A DNA stretch of 64,000 bases, taken from the NCBI RefSeq assembly GCF_900188155.1, contig NZ_FZOG01000001.1, forward strand, positions 1,139,104-1,203,103. The letters are read 5' to 3'. This DNA comes from Pseudomonas segetis (GTDB lineage Bacteria > Pseudomonadota > Gammaproteobacteria > Pseudomonadales > Pseudomonadaceae). The notes beneath the pieces are model-generated. The model was not told the origin of the DNA and did no database searches. It saw nothing but the letters and a program-made list of their open reading frames with translations. How positions within the stretch are numbered: position 1 is the first letter of the stretch; every line of letters starts with the position of its first letter. Below are positions 1 to 9,898 of the stretch, piece after piece. A program made the position numbers and the translations under genes.

Positions 1-1
1 C

Positions 2-1192
2 GATGCCAACCTTGACTACAGCTACGGTTCGCGGCTGACCGGTGCGGCTGCACTGGATTATGACTGGGATGGTGCTGTCGACCTCATTGGCTTTACCAGC
101 AATGGCAACGCTTTTGTGGTGGAGAACAGCAACACTGTTGCCGAAGGGACATCATTACACCTGCGGATACTCGATCAGAACGGCATCAACGCTTTTTATG
201 GCAACACTGTGCAGTTGTTTGACAGCGGTGGTGCATTAGTCTCGAGCCAGATACTTAACCCACAATCCGGAGTCGGTGTGAATGACAGTTCGGCACTGCT
301 GAACTTCTATGGCCTGAGCGCGAGCGAAACCTATTCTGTGAAGCTGGTCCGCATCGTCGATGGTGTGCGTGCCGATGTGGGCGAGAGCCTCAATACTGGC
401 TGGGGGAGCTTGACCACAGGCGATGCCGCGCATAACTACGTTTTATCGGCCGAGGCGGGTAATGCCAACAATGATGGCGCCTTTATCGGTACCGGATACA
501 ACGACACATTCATGGCAACAGCCGGCTCCGACGCCTATAACGGCGCAGGTGGCTGGAACTACAGCTCTGGGCACGGTACTTGGGTTGCGGCCAGTGGCGG
601 GATGGATATTGTCGACTACGGCCTCGCAAACAGTGGTGTCACTGTCGACCTGAGCTCCAGCGCAGTGCAGGACACTGGGTTCAATCTGTCCCAACTTGTG
701 GATATTGAAGGTGTTTCCGGTAGCGACTTTGACGAAACATTCACTGGCAGCACCGGGGACAACCTGTTCAACGGCCGTGGTGGTAACGACATCATCAATA
801 TCAGCAACGGCGGGCACGACACGCTGATATACAAGCTGCTCAATACCTTCGATCCAACCCTGGGCAACGGAAGCGATAGCGTCCATGGTTTTACCATCGG
901 CACCTGGGAGGGCACCGACGACACGGATCGCATCGATATCAGCGAGTTGCTCAACAGCGCAGGTTACACCGGCACAGGCAGCGCCACTTATGTCGATGGA
1001 GTGGCAACGCTGGATGCTTCGACAGGAAACATCGAGGACTACCTCAATGTGCTGCAAAACGGCGCCAATACTGAGATTCAGTTCGATCACGACGGACTTG
1101 GCAGCGCGTCCCTGCCGACTACGGTGGTTTCATTAAGCGGCGTGCAAGTCGATTTGGCAACGCTGCTGGCCAATCATCAATTGCTGGTTTGA
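2..1192 (+). CDS. Large RTX/VCBS-type type I-secreted protein, C-terminal part (5' end outside window)
   Basis: The reading frame is open from base 2, so the gene starts upstream of the window; 396 residues are visible. The first residues (…ALDYDWDGAVDLIGF…) look like an FG-GAP/VCBS-type calcium-binding repeat. They are followed by a region resembling ASPIC/UnbV-type sequence, then Gly/Asp-rich RTX-like segments (GTGYNDTF, GSDFDETFTGSTGDN, GRGGNDIINISNGGHD). The last ~90 residues fit the type I secretion C-terminal target domain seen in large adhesins: a D-x-IDISELL segment, then IEDYLNVLQNGANTEIQFD, then VVSLSGVQVDLATLL close to the end. The T1SS exporter genes directly downstream support export as a surface or released protein. 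Whether it is an adhesin or an enzyme cannot be told from this part. Confidence 0.85.
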   Translation, partial: DANLDYSYGSRLTGAAALDYDWDGAVDLIGFTSNGNAFVVENSNTVAEGTSLHLRILDQNGINAFYGNTVQLFDSGGALVSSQILNPQSGVGVNDSSALLNFYGLSASETYSVKLVRIVDGVRADVGESLNTGWGSLTTGDAAHNYVLSAEAGNANNDGAFIGTGYNDTFMATAGSDAYNGAGGWNYSSGHGTWVAASGGMDIVDYGLANSGVTVDLSSSAVQDTGFNLSQLVDIEGVSGSDFDETFTGSTGDNLFNGRGGNDIINISNGGHDTLIYKLLNTFDPTLGNGSDSVHGFTIGTWEGTDDTDRIDISELLNSAGYTGTGSATYVDGVATLDASTGNIEDYLNVLQNGANTEIQFDHDGLGSASLPTTVVSLSGVQVDLATLLANHQLLV

Positions 1193-1205
1193 TGGCGACC
1201 AGGTC

Positions 1206-1230
1206 AAAAGGGGCGCTATATGCCCCTTTT
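1206..1230 (+). terminator. Rho-independent terminator after the RTX protein gene
   Basis: AAAAGGGGC and GCCCCTTTT are inverted around a short GCTATAT-centred loop, 14 bases after the stop codon. The T-rich right arm makes it a plausible terminator or attenuator between the secreted protein gene and the exporter genes. Confidence 0.7.
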
Positions 1231-1309
1231 GACACGCACAGGCTTTCAATCGCAGGCGTTCGCAATCGCGAACACAGGACCGTGGCTATTGCTGGACAGG
1301 ATGTCTTTA

Positions 1310-3424
1310 ATGAGTCGCTTAACATCAAGTCATGAATCATGGCTGTCAGCGATGCTGATGGTGGCCAAACATTATCGCCTGGATTTTTCAGAGGAAAATG
1401 TGCGGGTTGCACTAAGCTGGGAGCAAGGAACTTCCATGGACCTGCTGCTTGAAGACATGGCGCGCCAGCTTGGGCTCGACCTGTATATCACCGAATTCTC
1501 CGAGCAGTTTCTGGACCCCTGGCGCTTGCCGTATATTGTGCTGCTACGCAATGGTGATGTCGCTGTGCTCAATGGCATGGACAATGCCGGGCAAGTTTCA
1601 GTGCAGTTCAGCAATGAAGCTGGCCTGGCGCTGAGCATGAGTGTCAGAGAACTGTCCGAACAGGTTAAACGCCTGTTGATATTGCGGCCCCTGACGACTG
1701 TCACGGACATTCGGGTTGATGAATACATCAAGCCCTACAAGAAAAGCTGGTTCTGGGACATTGCACTGAGTGACTGGCGACGCTACGGCGAGATTATTGC
1801 TGCTTCGTTGGCCGTGAATGTCCTGGCACTCGCCAGTATCGTATTTTCCCTGCAGGTCTATGACCGGGTTATTCCGGCACAGTCATATCCAACCTTGTGG
1901 GTCTTGTTTGGTGGCCTGCTGTTGGCGGTTGTCTTCGAGTTCATCCTGCGCATGGTGCGCACCCACATTTCAGACTCAATTGGCAGGCGGGCGGATCTTA
2001 GAATTTCCGATCGAGTGCTCGGCCATGCGCTTAGGGTCCGGAACTGCGCGAGGTCAAAGTCAACGGGCTCCTTTATTTCGCAGATACGTGAGTTGGAGCA
2101 GGTTCGGGAGTTGATTACCTCGACAACGATCGGCGCAGTCGCGGACCTGCCGTTTTTCCTCTTGTTTATATTTGTCCTCTGGATGATTGGTGGCCCGCTG
2201 GTGTTTGTGGTGCTGGCTGCGGTGCCAATGCTGGTGATTCCTGGCTTGCTGGTGCAGCGGCCATTGGCCAGATTGTGCAATGACGGGATGCGCGAGTCCG
2301 CCATACGTAATGCCACCTTGGTCGAGACGGTGGAAGGCATCGAGGATATCAAGTTGCAGCGCGCGGAACAGCGCTTCCAGAATCAATGGAACCATAACAA
2401 CGAGGTTGCGGCGAAAATCAGCATGGCCCAACGATTCTGGACCTCCTTGCTGATGACCTGGACCCAGCAAGTGTCGACCCTGGTCTACGGTGCCGTGTTG
2501 TTGATCGGCTGCTATAGGGTCATACAAGGCGATCTGACCACAGGCTCACTGGTTGCCATGACCTTGCTGTCGTCACGCAGCATTGCGCCGCTGTCGCAGG
2601 TCACGGGTGTGTTGTCACGCTGGCAGCAAGCCAAGGTGGCACGCAAGGGGCTGGACGAGCTGATGAGTCGGCCCATTGATCAACCTGAGCGGGGCAAGGC
2701 GGTACACAAGGCGTGCTTGCGCGGTACTTATCAGCTCAGCGAGGTGGAGTTCCGTTACGACCCCGATGGCAAAACCTCGGACATGTGTATTTCGGCACTG
2801 ACAATCAGGGCAGGGGAGAAAATTGCCATTCTGGGCCGCAATGGCGCAGGTAAGTCCACGGTTTTGCAACTGCTGTCCGGTATGCGTTTCCCTACCCATG
2901 GCCAGCTGTTGCTGGATGATATTGCCATCACCTCGCTGGATACCGCCGATCTGCGCCGGGACATGGGTTTCTTGCATCAAAACTCAAGGTTGTTCTTCGG
3001 TTCGATTCGCGAAAACCTGACCATGGGTCGACCACTTGCCACGGATGATGAAATCTATCGGGCCTTGCTTATGAGCGGTGCACTGCGGTTCGTGCAGAAG
3101 CAGACCAAGGCGCTCGACTACATGATTCTTGAAGGTGGCTACGGTCTCTCGGGCGGGCAACGCCAGGCATTGATCCTGGCCCGCATGCTGCTCACCCAGC
3201 CCAATATCCTGCTGCTTGACGAGCCGACTGCGGCAATGGATGACGTGACCGAGCGCGAAGTCATTGCTCAACTCAAGGACTGGCTAGGGGCGCGTACCAT
3301 GATCCTTGCAACGCACAGGCCCGCGCTTCTTGAGTTGGTCGAGCGGGTCATCATCCTGGATAACGGGAAAATCCTGATGGACGGTGAAAAGAACGAAATC
3401 CTGAAAAGGGTCGCGGGACATTGA
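1310..3424 (+). CDS. Type I secretion system permease/ATPase (LapB-like)
   Basis: Inner-membrane ABC exporter expected to drive type I secretion of the RTX protein encoded just upstream. 704 residues. The N-terminal ~130 residues form a C39 peptidase-like domain with no obvious catalytic Cys in its first part, as in LapB/HlyB exporters that bind but do not cleave substrate. A multi-span ABC membrane domain follows (hydrophobic stretches around VNVLALASIVFSL, LLAVVFEFIL, DLPFFLLFIFVLW), then the nucleotide-binding domain: Walker A GRNGAGKST, signature LSGGQ, Walker B ILLLDEPTAAMDD and H-loop ATHRP. ATG 1310 is chosen because an ACAGG sequence lies 9 nt upstream. Longer starts (1220, 1301) overlap the terminator or lack spacing. 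The HlyD-type partner is 22 bp downstream. No TolC-type outer-membrane gene is present here. Confidence 0.9.
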   Translation: MSRLTSSHESWLSAMLMVAKHYRLDFSEENVRVALSWEQGTSMDLLLEDMARQLGLDLYITEFSEQFLDPWRLPYIVLLRNGDVAVLNGMDNAGQVSVQFSNEAGLALSMSVRELSEQVKRLLILRPLTTVTDIRVDEYIKPYKKSWFWDIALSDWRRYGEIIAASLAVNVLALASIVFSLQVYDRVIPAQSYPTLWVLFGGLLLAVVFEFILRMVRTHISDSIGRRADLRISDRVLGHALRVRNCARSKSTGSFISQIRELEQVRELITSTTIGAVADLPFFLLFIFVLWMIGGPLVFVVLAAVPMLVIPGLLVQRPLARLCNDGMRESAIRNATLVETVEGIEDIKLQRAEQRFQNQWNHNNEVAAKISMAQRFWTSLLMTWTQQVSTLVYGAVLLIGCYRVIQGDLTTGSLVAMTLLSSRSIAPLSQVTGVLSRWQQAKVARKGLDELMSRPIDQPERGKAVHKACLRGTYQLSEVEFRYDPDGKTSDMCISALTIRAGEKIAILGRNGAGKSTVLQLLSGMRFPTHGQLLLDDIAITSLDTADLRRDMGFLHQNSRLFFGSIRENLTMGRPLATDDEIYRALLMSGALRFVQKQTKALDYMILEGGYGLSGGQRQALILARMLLTQPNILLLDEPTAAMDDVTEREVIAQLKDWLGARTMILATHRPALLELVERVIILDNGKILMDGEKNEILKRVAGH

Positions 3425-3446
3425 GTATTTATCAAGCAGGTGCGCT

Positions 3447-4637
3447 GTGAATATCGAATCCCAATCAGCCAGACCTTCGGTAACCATGCGCCATCGGGAG
3501 CAGCACTTGCCAGGGTCGAGCATCACGATTCTCGTCATCTTGCTGTTGCTGGGCAGCTTTCTGGCCTGGGCCTGGTACTTTGAGCTTGAAGAGGTCACTA
3601 CAGGCATCGGCAAGATTGTTCCCTCCGCCCACGAGCAAACCATTCAATCGCTTGAGGGTGGCATACTCAAAAAGCTTTATGTAAAGACGGGCGACATCGT
3701 GGAGAAGGGCCAGACCCTGGCCCAGCTTGATATCATCAAGTCTGAGTCTGCTGTGCAGGAGAGTCGCTCCCGATATGCCGCTGCCCTGGCAACAGCCTCG
3801 CGATTGCGTGCTGAAGTCGATGGTACGCCGCTTGCGTTTCCTGCGGAGCTTGAAGCCCAGCCGCAGTTGATCAAGTCGGAAACCCAGCTCTACAGGTCGC
3901 GACGTAATAGCCTGGAGACCACGCTGGCCGGGCTCAATCGCGAGCTTGAGCTGGTCAGGGAAGAATTACGCATGACCGCGCCCTATGTGTCCAGAGGAGC
4001 GGCCAGTGCTGTGGATGTACTGCGTTTGCGCCGGCAGATCAGCGAATTGCAAAACAAGGTGACCGATACCAGCAGTCAATACCTGGTTAAGGCGCGGGAG
4101 GAACTGGCCAGGTCAAGTGCAGATGTCGAATCCCTGCGTTCGGTTATTCGTGGCCGTCAGGACTCCCTGAGTCGTTCGACTCTGGCGGCCCCTGTACGAG
4201 GCATCGTCAAGGATGTCGAGGTCACTACAACGGGAGGCGTCATTCCGCCCAATGGCAAGTTGCTGACCATTGTGCCCTTGGATGACAGTATTCTGGTCGA
4301 GGCCCGAATATCGCCACGAGACATCGCCTTTATTCATCCCAGGCAAAGAGCATTGGTCAAGATCACGGCCTATGACTATTCGATCTATGGCGCTTTGACC
4401 GGGGAAGTGGCGATCATCTCCCCGGATACTATCCGGGATGAAGTCAGGCGCGATGAGTTCTATTACCGGGTCTATATCCAGACGGATTCCGCTGAACTGG
4501 AAAACCAGGCGCATCAAAAATTTCCGATTTTCCCGGGGATGATTGCGACTGTCGATATCGCCACGGGGAAAAAGACAGTCCTGACCTACTTGATCAAACC
4601 CTTCAACAAGGCCAGGGAGGCGTTACGCGAGCGCTAG
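3447..4637 (+). CDS. Type I secretion membrane fusion protein, HlyD/LapC family
   Basis: Periplasmic adaptor linking the ABC exporter to an outer-membrane TolC-type channel. 396 residues with a GTG start preceded by AAGCAGG at 6-nt spacing. A short cytoplasmic N-terminus precedes one membrane anchor (about residues 25–45, ITILVILLLLGSFLAWAWYF). A biotinyl-lipoyl-like half follows (QSLEGGILKKLYVKTGDIVEKGQ), then a long coiled-coil hairpin (about residues 90–230, many Leu/Arg/Glu), the second lipoyl half (APVRGIVKDVEV) and a C-terminal beta domain typical of the family. It is in an operon with the preceding ABC gene (22-bp gap). Its substrate is most likely the upstream RTX protein. Confidence 0.9.
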   Translation: MNIESQSARPSVTMRHREQHLPGSSITILVILLLLGSFLAWAWYFELEEVTTGIGKIVPSAHEQTIQSLEGGILKKLYVKTGDIVEKGQTLAQLDIIKSESAVQESRSRYAAALATASRLRAEVDGTPLAFPAELEAQPQLIKSETQLYRSRRNSLETTLAGLNRELELVREELRMTAPYVSRGAASAVDVLRLRRQISELQNKVTDTSSQYLVKAREELARSSADVESLRSVIRGRQDSLSRSTLAAPVRGIVKDVEVTTTGGVIPPNGKLLTIVPLDDSILVEARISPRDIAFIHPRQRALVKITAYDYSIYGALTGEVAIISPDTIRDEVRRDEFYYRVYIQTDSAELENQAHQKFPIFPGMIATVDIATGKKTVLTYLIKPFNKAREALRER

Positions 4638-4807
4638 GTTCATGCCAGGGCTGTGTTGCTTGAGGCCTTGCAGGTTTCAGTAACACTCCGCGGGCCGTCA
4701 AAAGGCACCAAAACCTGTAGGCTGGGTCCTAGTGTTAGTGGTTGCCCGGATTTACTGGGCTAAGCTCAAAGGCAACCAGAGGTTTCACTCAAGCAAAGGA
4801 GTTCAGC

Positions 4808-6064
4808 ATGGGATATCAAAAGATCCAGGTACCGGCAGTCGGTGACAAAATTACCGTTAATGCAGATATGTCGCTCAACGTCCCGAATAATCCGGTTATT
4901 CCCTATATCGAAGGGGATGGCATCGGCGCCGATATCAGCCCGGTCATGATCAAGGTTGTCGATGCAGCTGTTGCCAAGGCTTACGACGGCAAGCGCAAGA
5001 TTTCCTGGATGGAGGTCTTTGCGGGCGAGAAGGCCACCCAAGTCTACGATCAGGACACTTGGCTGCCCAAGGAAACCCTGGAAGCGGTGCGAGACTATGT
5101 CGTCTCGATCAAGGGGCCGTTGACCACCCCCGTAGGCGGCGGTATTCGCTCGCTGAACGTTGCGCTGCGCCAGGAGCTTGATCTGTATGTCTGTCAGCGC
5201 CCGGTGCGCTGGTTTACCGGTGTACCCAGCCCGGTCAAGAAGCCAGGCGATGTCGATATGGTGATTTTTCGCGAGAACTCTGAAGATATCTACGCCGGGG
5301 TCGAGTGGAAGGCCGGCTCACCTGAAGCCGAAAAGGTCATCAAGTTCCTCACGGAGGAAATGGGTGTCAAAAAGATTCGCTTCACTGAAAACTGCGGTAT
5401 CGGTATCAAGCCTGTTTCACTTGAGGGTACCAAGCGCTTGGTTCGCAAGGCGCTGCAGTATGCGGTCGATAACGATCGCAGCTCGGTGACCTTGGTGCAC
5501 AAGGGCAATATCATGAAATTTACCGAAGGTGCGTTCAAGGAATGGGGCTACGAAGTCGCGCGTGATGAGTTTGGCGCCCAATTGCTCGATGGCGGCCCAT
5601 GGATGCAATTCAAGAACGCGAAAACCGGCAAGAACATCGTGGTCAAGGACGTGATTGCTGATGCGATGCTGCAGCAGATTTTATTGCGTCCTGCCGAATA
5701 CGATGTGATCGCCACGCTCAACCTCAATGGTGACTACCTGTCGGATGCTCTGGCTGCAGAGGTGGGAGGTATTGGTATTGCGCCAGGTGCGAACCTTTCC
5801 GACACCATTGCCATGTTCGAGGCGACGCACGGTACTGCACCCAAGTATGCAGGCCAGGACAAGGTCAACCCGGGCTCCCTGATTCTTTCGGCCGAAATGA
5901 TGTTGCGGCATATGGGCTGGGTCGAAGCGGCTGATTTGTTGATCAAGGGGACCGAGGGCGCGATCGAGGCCAAGACCGTGACCTATGATTTCGAGCGACT
6001 GATGGAGGGCTCGAAGCTGATGTCTTGCTCTGAGTTCGGAGATCAGATGATTTCGCACATGTAG
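4808..6064 (+). CDS. icd: NADP-dependent isocitrate dehydrogenase
   Basis: Oxidative decarboxylation of isocitrate to 2-oxoglutarate in the TCA cycle; cytosolic homodimer. 418 residues, the length of the E. coli-type enzyme. The start at 4808 has AAAGGAG 6 nt upstream. The N-terminal half contains [15 protein letters not shown]. The substrate-binding loop [13 protein letters not shown] carries Ser115, which corresponds to the Ser113 phosphorylated by AceK in E. coli. The family signature [17 protein letters not shown] lies in the C-terminal half. It stands alone, transcribed towards cspD, with a shared palindromic terminator. AceK regulation is inferred from the conserved serine only. Confidence 0.97.
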   Translation: MGYQKIQVPAVGDKITVNADMSLNVPNNPVIPYIEGDGIGADISPVMIKVVDAAVAKAYDGKRKISWMEVFAGEKATQVYDQDTWLPKETLEAVRDYVVSIKGPLTTPVGGGIRSLNVALRQELDLYVCQRPVRWFTGVPSPVKKPGDVDMVIFRENSEDIYAGVEWKAGSPEAEKVIKFLTEEMGVKKIRFTENCGIGIKPVSLEGTKRLVRKALQYAVDNDRSSVTLVHKGNIMKFTEGAFKEWGYEVARDEFGAQLLDGGPWMQFKNAKTGKNIVVKDVIADAMLQQILLRPAEYDVIATLNLNGDYLSDALAAEVGGIGIAPGANLSDTIAMFEATHGTAPKYAGQDKVNPGSLILSAEMMLRHMGWVEAADLLIKGTEGAIEAKTVTYDFERLMEGSKLMSCSEFGDQMISHM

Positions 6065-6072
6065 CAGGCAAG

Positions 6073-6099
6073 AAAAAGCCGGTTATTAACCGGCTTTTT
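6073..6099. terminator. Bidirectional terminator between icd and cspD
   Basis: AAAAAGCCGGTTA and TAACCGGCTTTTT form a perfect stem with A/T tracts on both sides. It can terminate icd on the plus strand and cspD on the minus strand. Confidence 0.9.
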
Positions 6100-6108
6100 C
6101 ATCCATGG

Positions 6109-6372
6109 CTAGGCTTCTGCTGTCGTATCTTGGGTTTGAGTGACGGTAGCTGGCGCCTCGGTGCTGGTTGTGACATTGCTGATATTGACAGCATGAAGTC
6201 CTTTGGGGCCCTGAATAATGTCGAAGCTCACAGGCTGTCCGGCTTTCAGCGTTTTGTAGCCGTCCATCTGGATCGCCGAATAATGGGCGAACAGGTCCTC
6301 ATCGCCGCCATCAGCCACGATAAAACCATAACCTTTAGCGTTGTTGAACCACTTGACCTTACCGCTTAGCAT
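6109..6372 (-). CDS. cspD: Cold shock-like protein CspD
   Basis: Small nucleic-acid-binding protein of the cold-shock domain family; in E. coli CspD blocks replication in stationary phase. 87 residues. The CSD runs over residues 1–68, with RNP1-like KGYGFI and RNP2-like DLFAHYSAI, followed by a ~20-residue Thr/Ala-rich low-complexity tail. The start at 6372 (MLSGKVKWF) is supported by an AGAGGG ribosome site about 8 nt upstream; an in-frame upstream ATG would add 14 unrelated residues. It is divergent from clpS across ~230 bp, the usual arrangement in gammaproteobacteria. CspD is linked to Clp/Lon proteolysis in E. coli, but nothing in the sequence shows this here. Confidence 0.93.
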   Translation of the reverse strand: MLSGKVKWFNNAKGYGFIVADGGDEDLFAHYSAIQMDGYKTLKAGQPVSFDIIQGPKGLHAVNISNVTTSTEAPATVTQTQDTTAEA

Positions 6373-6604
6373 GCTGATATCCCTCTGCAAAGGACCCCGT
6401 CTCTGGGGTATCATCCACTTTGATTGCGCGCCATCCCTTAGTCCATATGTGGGGTAAAGCGCGGAACCCCTTACACCCAGTCCGGGTATTTATTGTTTGT
6501 AACACCGATTTGCCGATAGTCAAGGTGATTGAGTGCATAAACAGTGAGCTGCACCATACTTTGGATTGGGTCATCCATTCGCCCTACAACGAACTTTTAC
6601 AACC

Positions 6605-6967
6605 ATGCATGCAAGTAGCCAGATTCGACTAACATTCAATCAGGATCAACCTGCACAACATGAGGACGACTCCACAGGCACGGTTGTGCAGGAGTCAAAG
6701 CCCGCACTGCAGGCGCCGCCAATGTACAAAGTCGTCTTGTTTAATGATGACTACACGCCAATGGATTTTGTGGTGGAGGTGCTGGAGATGTTTTTCAGCC
6801 TTAATCGCGAGCTGGCAACCAAAATTATGCTGACCGTCCATACAGAAGGGCGGGCCGTATGCGGTGTGTTTACCCGCGATGTTGCCGAAACCAAGGCAAT
6901 GCTGGTAAACCAATACGCTAAAGAAAGCCAGCATCCACTACTCTGTGAGATCGAGAAGGACGGCTAA
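6605..6967 (+). CDS. clpS: ATP-dependent Clp protease adaptor ClpS (N-recognin)
   Basis: Adaptor that binds N-terminal Leu, Phe, Tyr or Trp and delivers substrates to ClpAP. 120 residues. A flexible N-terminal extension (1–~38) is followed by the conserved core: [20 protein letters not shown] contains the NDD(Y)TP segment of the N-end binding pocket, and the later [10 protein letters not shown] carries the conserved pocket His. The start MHASSQIRL at 6605 is chosen on similarity to pseudomonad ClpS proteins; the upstream in-frame ATG would add 13 unrelated residues. clpA begins 29 bp downstream, so the two are probably co-transcribed. Confidence 0.95.
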   Translation: MHASSQIRLTFNQDQPAQHEDDSTGTVVQESKPALQAPPMYKVVLFNDDYTPMDFVVEVLEMFFSLNRELATKIMLTVHTEGRAVCGVFTRDVAETKAMLVNQYAKESQHPLLCEIEKDG

Positions 6968-6996
6968 TGCCGTTCGCTTGGGCATGAGGTGAAGCT

Positions 6997-9267
6997 ATGT
7001 TAAATCGAGAGCTCGAAGTTACCCTCAACTTGGCATTCAAGGAGGCTCGTACAAAACGTCATGAATTCATGACAGTAGAGCACTTGCTACTGGCCCTATT
7101 GGACAATGAGGCGGCAGCCAGCGTGCTGCGTGCCTGTGGTGCAAACCTCGATAAGCTACGGCACGATTTGCTGGAGTTCATTGACTCAACCACGCCACTG
7201 ATCCCGTTGCACGACGAAGAGCGTGAAACCCAGCCAACCCTGGGTTTTCAGCGTGTATTGCAGCGCGCGGTGTTCCATGTGCAGAGTTCCGGCAAGCGCG
7301 AAGTCACTGGCGCCAATGTGCTTGTGGCCATTTTCAGCGAGCAAGAAAGTCAGGCAGTGTTTTTGCTCAAGCAGCAAAGTGTTGCGCGCATCGATGTGGT
7401 CAATTTCATTGCCCATGGCATTTCCAAGGTGCCTGGGCACGGTGGTCAGCCTGACGGTGAACAGGATATGGGCGATGAAGAAGGCGGTGAATCTTCGATT
7501 TCCGGCAATCCCCTGGACTCCTTTGCCAGCAACCTCAACGAGCTAGCCCGCCAGGGGCGTATTGATCCGCTGGTTGGTCGCGAAACCGAAGTTGAGCGTG
7601 TTGCGCAGATCCTTGCGCGGCGGCGCAAGAACAACCCGCTGTTGGTGGGCGAGGCGGGAGTCGGTAAAACCGCAATCGCCGAAGGCCTGGCCAAGCGTAT
7701 TGTCGACAACCAGGTTCCGGATCTGCTGGCTGACAGCATCGTCTATTCGCTGGATCTCGGTGCGCTGCTGGCCGGCACCAAATACCGGGGCGACTTCGAG
7801 AAGCGTCTCAAGGCGTTGCTCAACGAGCTGCGTAAGCGCCCTCACGCGATTTTATTTATCGATGAGATCCATACCATCATTGGCGCCGGTGCGGCCTCTG
7901 GCGGCGTCATGGATGCCTCCAACCTGCTCAAGCCCATGCTGTCGTCAGGTGAAATCCGCTGTATTGGCTCGACCACCTTCCAGGAGTTCCGGGGGATCTT
8001 CGAGAAAGACCGGGCGCTGGCAAGGCGCTTCCAGAAGGTCGATGTAGTCGAGCCGTCGGTAGATGACACCATCAGTATTCTGCGTGGCCTGCGTGCGCGT
8101 TTCGAGCAGCATCACAATATCGAGTACAGCGACGAGGCCCTGCGTGCCGCCGCCGAGCTGGCTTCGCGCTACATCAACGACCGGCATATGCCGGATAAAG
8201 CCATTGATGTGATCGACGAGGCAGGCGCCTACCAGCGTCTGCAGCCAATCGAAACGCGGGTCAAGCGCATTGATGTGGCTGAAGTTGAGGACATCGTCGC
8301 TAAAATAGCGCGAATTCCGCCTAAGCACGTCAGCAGCTCTGATAAGGAGTTGCTACGCAACCTTGAGCGTGACTTGAAACTGACCGTATTTGGCCAGGAG
8401 GCGGCAATCGATTCGCTGTCCACTGCCATCAAGCTCTCCCGTGCCGGACTCAAGGCGCCAGACAAGCCTGTCGGTTCGTTCCTGTTTGCGGGTCCGACCG
8501 GGGTTGGCAAGACAGAAGCCGCGCGTCAGTTGTCCAAGTCGCTGGGTATCGAGCTGATTCGTTTCGATATGTCCGAGTACATGGAGCGCCATACCGTTTC
8601 GCGTTTGATTGGTGCGCCGCCGGGCTATGTCGGTTTCGATCAGGGCGGGTTGCTGACAGAAGCCATCACCAAGACACCGCATTGCGTGCTGCTGCTCGAT
8701 GAAATCGAGAAGGCTCACCCCGAGGTGTTCAATTTGCTGCTGCAGGTGATGGACCACGGCACATTGACCGATAACAACGGCCGTAAAGCCGATTTCCGTA
8801 ATGTGATTCTGATCATGACGACCAACGCTGGCGCAGAAACAGCAGCCCGTGCGTCGATTGGCTTCACCCACCAGGATCACTCCAGTGATGCCATGGAAGT
8901 CATCAAGAAGAGCTTCACCCCCGAGTTCCGCAATCGCCTGGATACCATTATCCAGTTTGGTCGCTTGAGCACCGAGGTGATCAAGAGCATCGTTGATAAG
9001 TTCCTCACCGAGTTGCAGGCGCAGCTTGAGGACAAGCGCGTCATGCTTGAGGTCAGTGAGGCGGCACGGACATGGCTTGCGGATTCGGGTTATGACGCAA
9101 CCATGGGCGCTCGTCCGATGGCACGTTTGATCCAGGATAAGATCAAGCGTCCGCTGGCAGAAGAGATTCTGTTTGGCGAGTTGTCAGATCATGGTGGTGT
9201 GGTGCATGTCGACCTTGAAGGCGGTGAGCTGACCTTCGAGTTTGAAACCACGGCCGAGATGGCTTGA
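6997..9267 (+). CDS. clpA: ATP-dependent Clp protease ATP-binding subunit ClpA
   Basis: Hexameric AAA+ unfoldase that partners ClpP and uses ClpS to degrade N-degron substrates. 756 residues, normal for ClpA. It has an N-domain (1–~145, two Clp-N repeats), then an acidic linker (~150–165). The D1 ATPase has Walker A GEAGVGKT near residue 219 and Walker B LFIDEIHT. The D2 ATPase has Walker [10 protein letters not shown] near residue 499 and Walker [12 protein letters not shown]. The ClpP-docking loop is IGF (in ASIGFTHQD), within the (I/L/V)-G-(F/L) consensus. It is in an operon with clpS; clpP is not in the window. Confidence 0.97.
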   Translation: MLNRELEVTLNLAFKEARTKRHEFMTVEHLLLALLDNEAAASVLRACGANLDKLRHDLLEFIDSTTPLIPLHDEERETQPTLGFQRVLQRAVFHVQSSGKREVTGANVLVAIFSEQESQAVFLLKQQSVARIDVVNFIAHGISKVPGHGGQPDGEQDMGDEEGGESSISGNPLDSFASNLNELARQGRIDPLVGRETEVERVAQILARRRKNNPLLVGEAGVGKTAIAEGLAKRIVDNQVPDLLADSIVYSLDLGALLAGTKYRGDFEKRLKALLNELRKRPHAILFIDEIHTIIGAGAASGGVMDASNLLKPMLSSGEIRCIGSTTFQEFRGIFEKDRALARRFQKVDVVEPSVDDTISILRGLRARFEQHHNIEYSDEALRAAAELASRYINDRHMPDKAIDVIDEAGAYQRLQPIETRVKRIDVAEVEDIVAKIARIPPKHVSSSDKELLRNLERDLKLTVFGQEAAIDSLSTAIKLSRAGLKAPDKPVGSFLFAGPTGVGKTEAARQLSKSLGIELIRFDMSEYMERHTVSRLIGAPPGYVGFDQGGLLTEAITKTPHCVLLLDEIEKAHPEVFNLLLQVMDHGTLTDNNGRKADFRNVILIMTTNAGAETAARASIGFTHQDHSSDAMEVIKKSFTPEFRNRLDTIIQFGRLSTEVIKSIVDKFLTELQAQLEDKRVMLEVSEAARTWLADSGYDATMGARPMARLIQDKIKRPLAEEILFGELSDHGGVVHVDLEGGELTFEFETTAEMA

Positions 9268-9278
9268 TCGGTATTGCT

Positions 9279-9298
9279 CGACCAGGTTCGCCTGGTCG
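9279..9298 (+). other. Stable hairpin with UUCG tetraloop after clpA
   Basis: CGACCAGG–TTCG–CCTGGTCG is a perfect 8-bp stem closing a TTCG tetraloop, beginning 12 bases after the clpA stop. It lacks a T tract and lies just before the true terminator, so it may act as a 3' stabilising or pausing structure. Confidence 0.6.
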
Positions 9299-9308
9299 AT
9301 GCAACAAC

Positions 9309-9340
9309 AAAAATGCCCGGCTGATAACCGGGCATTTTTT
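9309..9340. terminator. Terminator after clpA
   Basis: AAAAATGCCCGG and CCGGGCATTTTTT form a 12-bp stem with a 7-nt loop, ending in a T tract on the plus strand and on the minus strand as well. It may serve clpA and, about 120 bp beyond the end of infA, the minus-strand transcript. Confidence 0.9.
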
Positions 9341-9463
9341 GTATCTGCTGCTTGAGCAAACGTGCTAGGTGCATTGCGCTTAAGGTTCTAGGCAAAAGCC
9401 AAGGACGAAGCAAAAGCCGTCCTGATAGATCCGGCCCAGTTGGCGCAAGGCGGTTCGCAGGTA

Positions 9464-9682
9464 TTAACGAGCGCGGTAGGTGATGCGACCTTTGCTGAGG
9501 TCGTAAGGCGTTAGCTCAACGCGCACCTTATCGCCGGTCAAGATACGGATGTAGTTTTTGCGCATCTTTCCGGAGATGTGCGCAGTTACGACGTGCCCAT
9601 TTTCCAACTCCACGCGAAACATGGTGTTGGGCAGGGTGTCGACGACAGTGCCTTCCATTTCGAAGCTGTCTTCTTTCGACAT
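9464..9682 (-). CDS. infA: Translation initiation factor IF-1
   Basis: Essential small initiation factor that binds the ribosomal A site on the 30S subunit. 72 residues, all in one S1-like OB fold: [13 protein letters not shown] at the start, then [19 protein letters not shown] and [17 protein letters not shown]. The start at 9682 is fixed by family length; a longer in-frame opening would add 18 unrelated residues. It sits between clpA and the two aminoacyl-tRNA-protein transferase genes, an arrangement conserved in gammaproteobacteria. It is transcribed convergently with clpA. Confidence 0.97.
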
Positions 9683-9898
9683 GCAGTAAAGCCCTCGGTA
9701 TCCAATGAATGGCCCGGTGCAACTGGCGCCAGGCAAAAGCGGCGTGCATTGTGCCCGAAAACAGGTGCTTACGCCAAGTGATCCTCAGAAAAAGGTAACA
9801 AGCTGTCGGCAATCAAGGTCAAAAACGGGTAAAACAGCATTTAAGTGCTAGTTATTCGCCATCAGCCGTGCGATGACTCCAGCAAAGTATTCCTGGCG

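Noticed and set aside
1220..1309. Longer N-terminus for the T1SS ABC protein starting at 1220
   Set aside because: It begins inside the terminator stem, lacks a ribosome site and adds 30 residues not typical of the family; ATG 1310 fits better.
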